Source of the DNA: Alphaproteobacteria bacterium
GTDB taxonomy: Bacteria; Pseudomonadota; Alphaproteobacteria; Micropepsales; Micropepsaceae
Length of the DNA stretch: 9,141 bases
Reading direction: 5' to 3'
NCBI GenBank assembly: GCA_947373775.1
Contig: CANBZE010000049.1
Location: 1 to 9,141 of the forward strand
The translations under genes were made by a program, and so were the position numbers. Under the pieces are notes generated by a model, which had not been told where the DNA came from, did not search any database, and saw only the letters and a list, made by a program, of their open reading frames with translations. Below, piece by piece: positions 6,107 to 9,141 of the stretch. Numbering within the stretch: position 1 is the first letter of the stretch; the number at the start of each line of letters is the position of its first letter.

Positions 6107-8065
6107 CTAATTCGGCGGCCAAGGGCCCGGCCCCTGCTTGCGCGCAGGGTATGGCCCGATAACGTCCACCGGCGCCTCGCCCGGTTTGGGCAGCGCAAAG
6201 GCAATCAGCACCTGGTGATAGAGCGCATTTTCCCGAGGTGAGGGCCGATGCGCATTGCCCGGCCCGCCGGCAGCGATCACCACATACTGGCGGCCATCCT
6301 TGCCGGTATAGGTCATAGGTCCCGCATCGGAAGAGGCAGGCATCCTGGTTTCCCAAAGCTTGCGGCCTGTGCGCGCGTCATGGGCGTAGAAATGATCGTC
6401 GGAAGCCGCCGCAAAGACGATACCGCCCCGCGTCACCAGGGTGGGGCCAATACTGGCCGCACCCATGTCCTTGGCGCCGGGACCGACTTCGTCTTCCAGT
6501 GAACCCAGTGGCACGCGCCACGCGATCTTGCCCGACCCCAGATTGACGGCGACCAGTTCACCCTGAAGGCCGCCGTTGCAGCTGCGACCACCCTTGTCGT
6601 GGAAACGGACATTGCCGACATTGGAGTGAAGACCGCCATTGCCTTTGACCCCGTCGGACGTCGGCGTCACCGTGATCATGGTTGGCATATTGTCGACATT
6701 GGCGAAGGCCAGGCCGCGTTCCGGATCGATCGACACGCCGCCCCAATCCATGCCGCCGATGGCGCCGATGCTGTTGAGCGCCCAGACCCCGCCACCGACC
6801 GGCACCGAGAAAGGCCCGACATCCGAAAGCTTGCGCTCGTCGAACAGCGCCTTGCATTCTTCATTGGCCTGCGCCGACAACTGGCTCAGATGATCGCGCT
6901 TCACCGTCGCGGGGATCAGCGGCGGCGGCGAGATGGTGAAAGGCTGGGTGGGCGATGATTTCTCGCCCGGAATCTGGCTTTGCGCCACCGGCCGCTCTTC
7001 CCAGGGATGGATCGGCTTGCCGGTGGCCGCGTCCAGAATCCAGATCATCGCCTGCTTGGTGGGCTGCACCACCACCTTCACGCGCTTGCCGTCCTTGGTG
7101 ACCGTCACCGGCGAGGCAGCGGCATTGGTGTCCAGATCGAAGATGCCGTGGTGCTGTTCCTGAAAGCGCCACTTGATCTTGCCGGTGCCCGCGTCGATCG
7201 CGACGGTGGACCCCGAGCCGGCATTGTCGCCCGGCCGCCAGATGCCGACATAGTCGGGACTGGGGGAATCGGTGGGGACATAGACCGTGCCGCTGGCGTC
7301 ATCGAGCGTCATGTGACCCCAGCCGCCCATGCTGACGACACTGTCCGTCTCCGGTCCCCAACTGTCGCCGCCCGGTTCGCCTTTGCCCGGGATAACGCGC
7401 GCGGTCCACACCAGCTTGCCGGTGCGCAAGTCGTTTGCATGGGGATCGGCGGGCTGGGCCGGCGGCGGCAGGAAGCCGGTGGCGCCCATGGTGATGATCA
7501 GGTTCTTGTAGATGATGGGCGGCGAATTGGACTGAACGCCGCCGCCGATCTTTCCACCTTCGGCGGGATTGGGCAGGCCGATTTCCAGCCCGGTGACGGG
7601 CCAGTCCGACGACAGTTGGCCGGTCTTCAGGTCGTAGCCGAATATCCTGTGGCCCCAGACTGCGACGAGCCGGGGCTTCATCGTGCCGTCGCCGGCCCAA
7701 TAGGCAAAGCTGCGGCGATTGAGTCCGGCGCCGACCGTGACGGGCGGCTTGGCGCGCCACACCAGCTTGCCGGTCTCCGGCTCCAGGGCGATCGCGTCGC
7801 CGCTTTGGCTTTCGGTAAGATAGAGAAGGCCGTCGATCAGCAGCGGCCTTGTTTCCCAGGTGCGCCCGAACTTGCCGCTGTCCCAGACCCAGACAGGCTT
7901 CAGCCCTGCCACATTGGCCGCGTTGACCTGATTCAGTGGCGAATAGTTCATGCGGGCGCCGCTGCCGCCCCAGTCCTTCCATTCGCTGGTCTGCGCCTGC
8001 GCCGCCGCCGCCAGACCGAAGGTCAACACCAACCCCGCTGCCCGTGATGCCCCGCGCCTGTTCAT
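6107..8065 (-). CDS. Secreted PQQ-dependent dehydrogenase (membrane glucose dehydrogenase-like catalytic domain)
   Basis: The 652-residue quinoprotein should oxidise a sugar or alcohol in the periplasm with pyrroloquinoline quinone. A signal peptide (MNRRGASRAAGLVLTFGLAAAAQAQ) probably cleaves after Ala24. The rest is a beta-propeller with repeated tryptophan-docking motifs, for example ALEPETGKLVW, AIDAGTGKIKW, VNLGSGKIAW and AHDARTGRKLW. HHGIFDLD (305-312) aligns with HHDLWDMD of E. coli Gcd; the base Asp is Asp310 and the PQQ-contacting Lys is Lys337 (QPTK), 27 residues apart as in Gcd. A Gcd-like stretch follows: ILDAATGKPI, then PTQPF. It lacks the five N-terminal membrane segments of Gcd, a cytochrome c domain (no CxxCH) and the adjacent-cysteine ring of alcohol dehydrogenases. 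I chose ATG 8065, with GGGG six bases upstream and a good signal peptide, over an upstream TTG at 8077. Substrate and electron acceptor are unknown. No PQQ synthesis genes are in view. Confidence 0.9.
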   Translation of the reverse strand: MNRRGASRAAGLVLTFGLAAAAQAQTSEWKDWGGSGARMNYSPLNQVNAANVAGLKPVWVWDSGKFGRTWETRPLLIDGLLYLTESQSGDAIALEPETGKLVWRAKPPVTVGAGLNRRSFAYWAGDGTMKPRLVAVWGHRIFGYDLKTGQLSSDWPVTGLEIGLPNPAEGGKIGGGVQSNSPPIIYKNLIITMGATGFLPPPAQPADPHANDLRTGKLVWTARVIPGKGEPGGDSWGPETDSVVSMGGWGHMTLDDASGTVYVPTDSPSPDYVGIWRPGDNAGSGSTVAIDAGTGKIKWRFQEQHHGIFDLDTNAAASPVTVTKDGKRVKVVVQPTKQAMIWILDAATGKPIHPWEERPVAQSQIPGEKSSPTQPFTISPPPLIPATVKRDHLSQLSAQANEECKALFDERKLSDVGPFSVPVGGGVWALNSIGAIGGMDWGGVSIDPERGLAFANVDNMPTMITVTPTSDGVKGNGGLHSNVGNVRFHDKGGRSCNGGLQGELVAVNLGSGKIAWRVPLGSLEDEVGPGAKDMGAASIGPTLVTRGGIVFAAASDDHFYAHDARTGRKLWETRMPASSDAGPMTYTGKDGRQYVVIAAGGPGNAHRPSPRENALYHQVLIAFALPKPGEAPVDVIGPYPARKQGPGPWPPN

Positions 8066-8080
8066 GGCCATCCCCAATTT

Positions 8081-8108
8081 TTGTGCAACCCGCCAAAACC
8101 TAGCACAA
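8081..8108. promoter_or_regulatory. Inverted repeat TTGTGC-N16-GCACAA in the divergent region
   Basis: TTGTGC (8081-8086) and GCACAA (8103-8108) are exact inverted copies separated by 16 bases. They lie between the divergent dehydrogenase and symporter genes, only 16 bases upstream of the dehydrogenase ATG. The same bases could also be read as a weak plus-strand promoter, TTGTGC-N17-CACAAT (8104-8109). This may be a regulator half-site pair, but six-base arms at this spacing can arise by chance. Confidence 0.25.
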
Positions 8109-8148
8109 TTTGCAGGCTCCCAAACCTGGTCTGCGCCAGTGGACTTCC

Positions 8149-8164
8149 CACCTCTTCTGAGGTG
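8149..8164. promoter_or_regulatory. Inverted repeat CACCTC-TTCT-GAGGTG upstream of the symporter
   Basis: These are six-base perfect arms (8149-8154 and 8159-8164) around a four-base centre, ending 31 bases before the symporter start. It could be an operator or a small leader hairpin. The right arm GAGGTG recurs at 8187-8192, where it forms the symporter's ribosome site, so the left arm CACCTC could in principle pair with the ribosome site instead of its neighbour. Confidence 0.3.
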
Positions 8165-8195
8165 TCATGGTCTTTCATTACCGCCCGAGGTGATC

Positions 8196-9141
8196 TTGAA
8201 GCGCTATTTTCCGGCCCTGATTGCCGCCGCCATGATCCTGGGCGTGCTGACCGGATTTTTGATCAACAGCGATCTGCCGCCGGACCAGGCCAAGGCTGCC
8301 GCAGCTGGCCTGTCCATCATCACCGACCTGTTCCTGCGCCTGATCAAGATGATCATCGCGCCGCTGGTCTTTTCCACCCTGGTGGTGGGCATCGCCCATA
8401 TGGAAGATTCCGCCGCCATCGGCCGCGTCGGGGTAAAGACCGTGGGCTGGTTTATGTTCGCCTCGCTGATCTCGCTGACCCTGGGGTTGATCCTGGTGCA
8501 GCTGCTGCAGCCTGGCGCGAGCCTGGCCCTGGCCTTGCCGCCGGCATCCGCCGACGCCGGCGTCGCGACCGCAAGCTTTTCGCTGAAGGACTTCATCACC
8601 CATCTGGTGCCGGCTTCCATCGTGGACGCCATGGCCCATAACGAGATCCTGCAGATCGTCGTGTTCTCGGTATTCGTGGGCTCGGCCGTGGCCGCGCTGG
8701 ATGGCAAGGCGCCGATGATCCTCACCGCCTGTGAGCAACTGGCGGCGGTGATGCTGAAGATCACCGGCTATGTGATGGTGCTGGCGCCGCTGGTGGTGTT
8801 CGCGGCCCTGGCCTCCACCGTGGCGACCTCGGGGCTGGGCATTGTGCTGGTCTATGCCAAGTTCGTGGGCGGATTCTACCTGGCGCTAGCGATCCTCTGC
8901 GCCATCCTGATCGGCTTTTCCGCGTTGGCTGTGGGGAGCAGGATCGGCGAATTGCTGCGCACCATCCGCGAGCCCTGGCTGCTGGCCCTTTCCACCGCCA
9001 CCTCCGAGGCCGCCTATCCCGGCCTGCTGGTGGGCCTGCCAAAATTCGGCGTGCCGCGCAGGATCGTCAGCTTCGTGCTGCCGCTGGGCTATTCCTTCAA
9101 TCTGGACGGCTCGATGGTCTATTGCACCTTCGCCAGCCTGT
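8196..9141 (+). CDS. Dicarboxylate/amino acid:cation symporter (DAACS family), 3' end beyond window
   Basis: The 315 codons visible encode the first three-quarters of a sodium- or proton-coupled importer of dicarboxylates or acidic amino acids (GltP/DctA/Glt-Ph fold) in the inner membrane. Hydrophobic segments fall at about 5-23, 42-66, 82-104, 151-168, 184-207 and 219-246. Re-entrant hairpin HP1 carries STATSEAAYP (266-275), in the place of the serine-rich tip of DctA, and TM7 carries GYSFNLDGSMVY (298-309), with NLDG equivalent to the NMDG substrate/cation site. I start it at TTG 8196: GAGG (8187-8190) lies five bases upstream, and MKRYFPALIAAAMILGVLTGFLIN is a normal family opening. A GTG in frame at 8190 would overlap that ribosome site. 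Substrate preference needs HP2 and TM8, which lie past the window edge. The frame is open to the last base, so the truncation is only the window limit. Confidence 0.92.
   Translation, partial: MKRYFPALIAAAMILGVLTGFLINSDLPPDQAKAAAAGLSIITDLFLRLIKMIIAPLVFSTLVVGIAHMEDSAAIGRVGVKTVGWFMFASLISLTLGLILVQLLQPGASLALALPPASADAGVATASFSLKDFITHLVPASIVDAMAHNEILQIVVFSVFVGSAVAALDGKAPMILTACEQLAAVMLKITGYVMVLAPLVVFAALASTVATSGLGIVLVYAKFVGGFYLALAILCAILIGFSALAVGSRIGELLRTIREPWLLALSTATSEAAYPGLLVGLPKFGVPRRIVSFVLPLGYSFNLDGSMVYCTFASL

Noticed and set aside
6980..8047. 355-codon open frame on the plus strand opposite the PQQ dehydrogenase
   Set aside because: It is antisense to a gene with a signal peptide, propeller motifs and active-site residues; the translation shows no recognisable fold.
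8066..8077. TTG (8077) or ATG (8071) as the start of the PQQ dehydrogenase
   Set aside because: Only ATG 8065 has a G-rich ribosome site (GGGG) at a good distance, and it gives a standard signal peptide with Arg-Arg near the N-terminus.
8081..8641. 186-codon plus-strand frame overlapping the start of the symporter
   Set aside because: It is out of frame with the symporter reading frame at 8196, which has clear membrane segments and HP1/TM7 motifs through to the window end; the alternative translation is arginine/proline-rich noise. The minus-strand frames at 8178-8764 are rejected for the same reason.

Overview
This is a GC-rich window (about 65% in spot counts of coding stretches) of ordinary bacterial chromosome, most likely from an alphaproteobacterium. 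The evidence for that is the type of FabI, an EcfG/RpoE2-type promoter (GGAAC-N16-CGTT), and an intergenic palindrome built on the ATGG-CGGG-CTTGA-CCCG-CCAT pattern that is common in alphaproteobacterial genomes. I cannot name the genus. No phage, transposase, CRISPR array, rRNA or tRNA is visible.

Layout. (1) 10-1938, minus strand: a soluble hybrid histidine kinase, PAS-PAS-HisKA-HATPase-REC, whose two PAS domains are a recent tandem duplication. A general-stress sigma-factor promoter lies just upstream. (2) 2044-5623, plus strand: a run of four genes. These are a zinc-finger-less DnaJ/CbpA-type co-chaperone, the enoyl-ACP reductase fabI, a histidine-phosphatase ('phosphoglycerate mutase-like') protein whose start overlaps the end of fabI by 11 bases, and chorismate synthase aroC 24 bases further on. 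fabI, the phosphatase and aroC look like one transcription unit. (3) 5624-6106: an island unlike the rest. It holds an 80-base palindrome of two hairpins, then a 97-codon orphan ORF on the minus strand with about 46% GC, a TTG start and a HEAT-like helical pattern. (4) 6107-8065, minus strand: a secreted PQQ-dependent dehydrogenase related to the catalytic domain of membrane glucose dehydrogenase. (5) 8196-9141, plus strand: the N-terminal 315 codons of a dicarboxylate/amino acid:cation symporter, cut by the window edge and divergent from the dehydrogenase.

How the genes fit together. fabI (last step of fatty-acid elongation) and aroC (last step of the shikimate pathway) are housekeeping functions that share an operon by position rather than by pathway. 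The dehydrogenase oxidises a sugar or alcohol in the periplasm and the symporter imports organic acids or amino acids. They share a 130-base divergent upstream region with two short inverted repeats, so joint regulation is possible but unproven. I found no convincing new multi-gene system. The observations most worth following are the EcfG-type promoter on the hybrid kinase, the PAS duplication, and the low-GC orphan beside the palindromic element.
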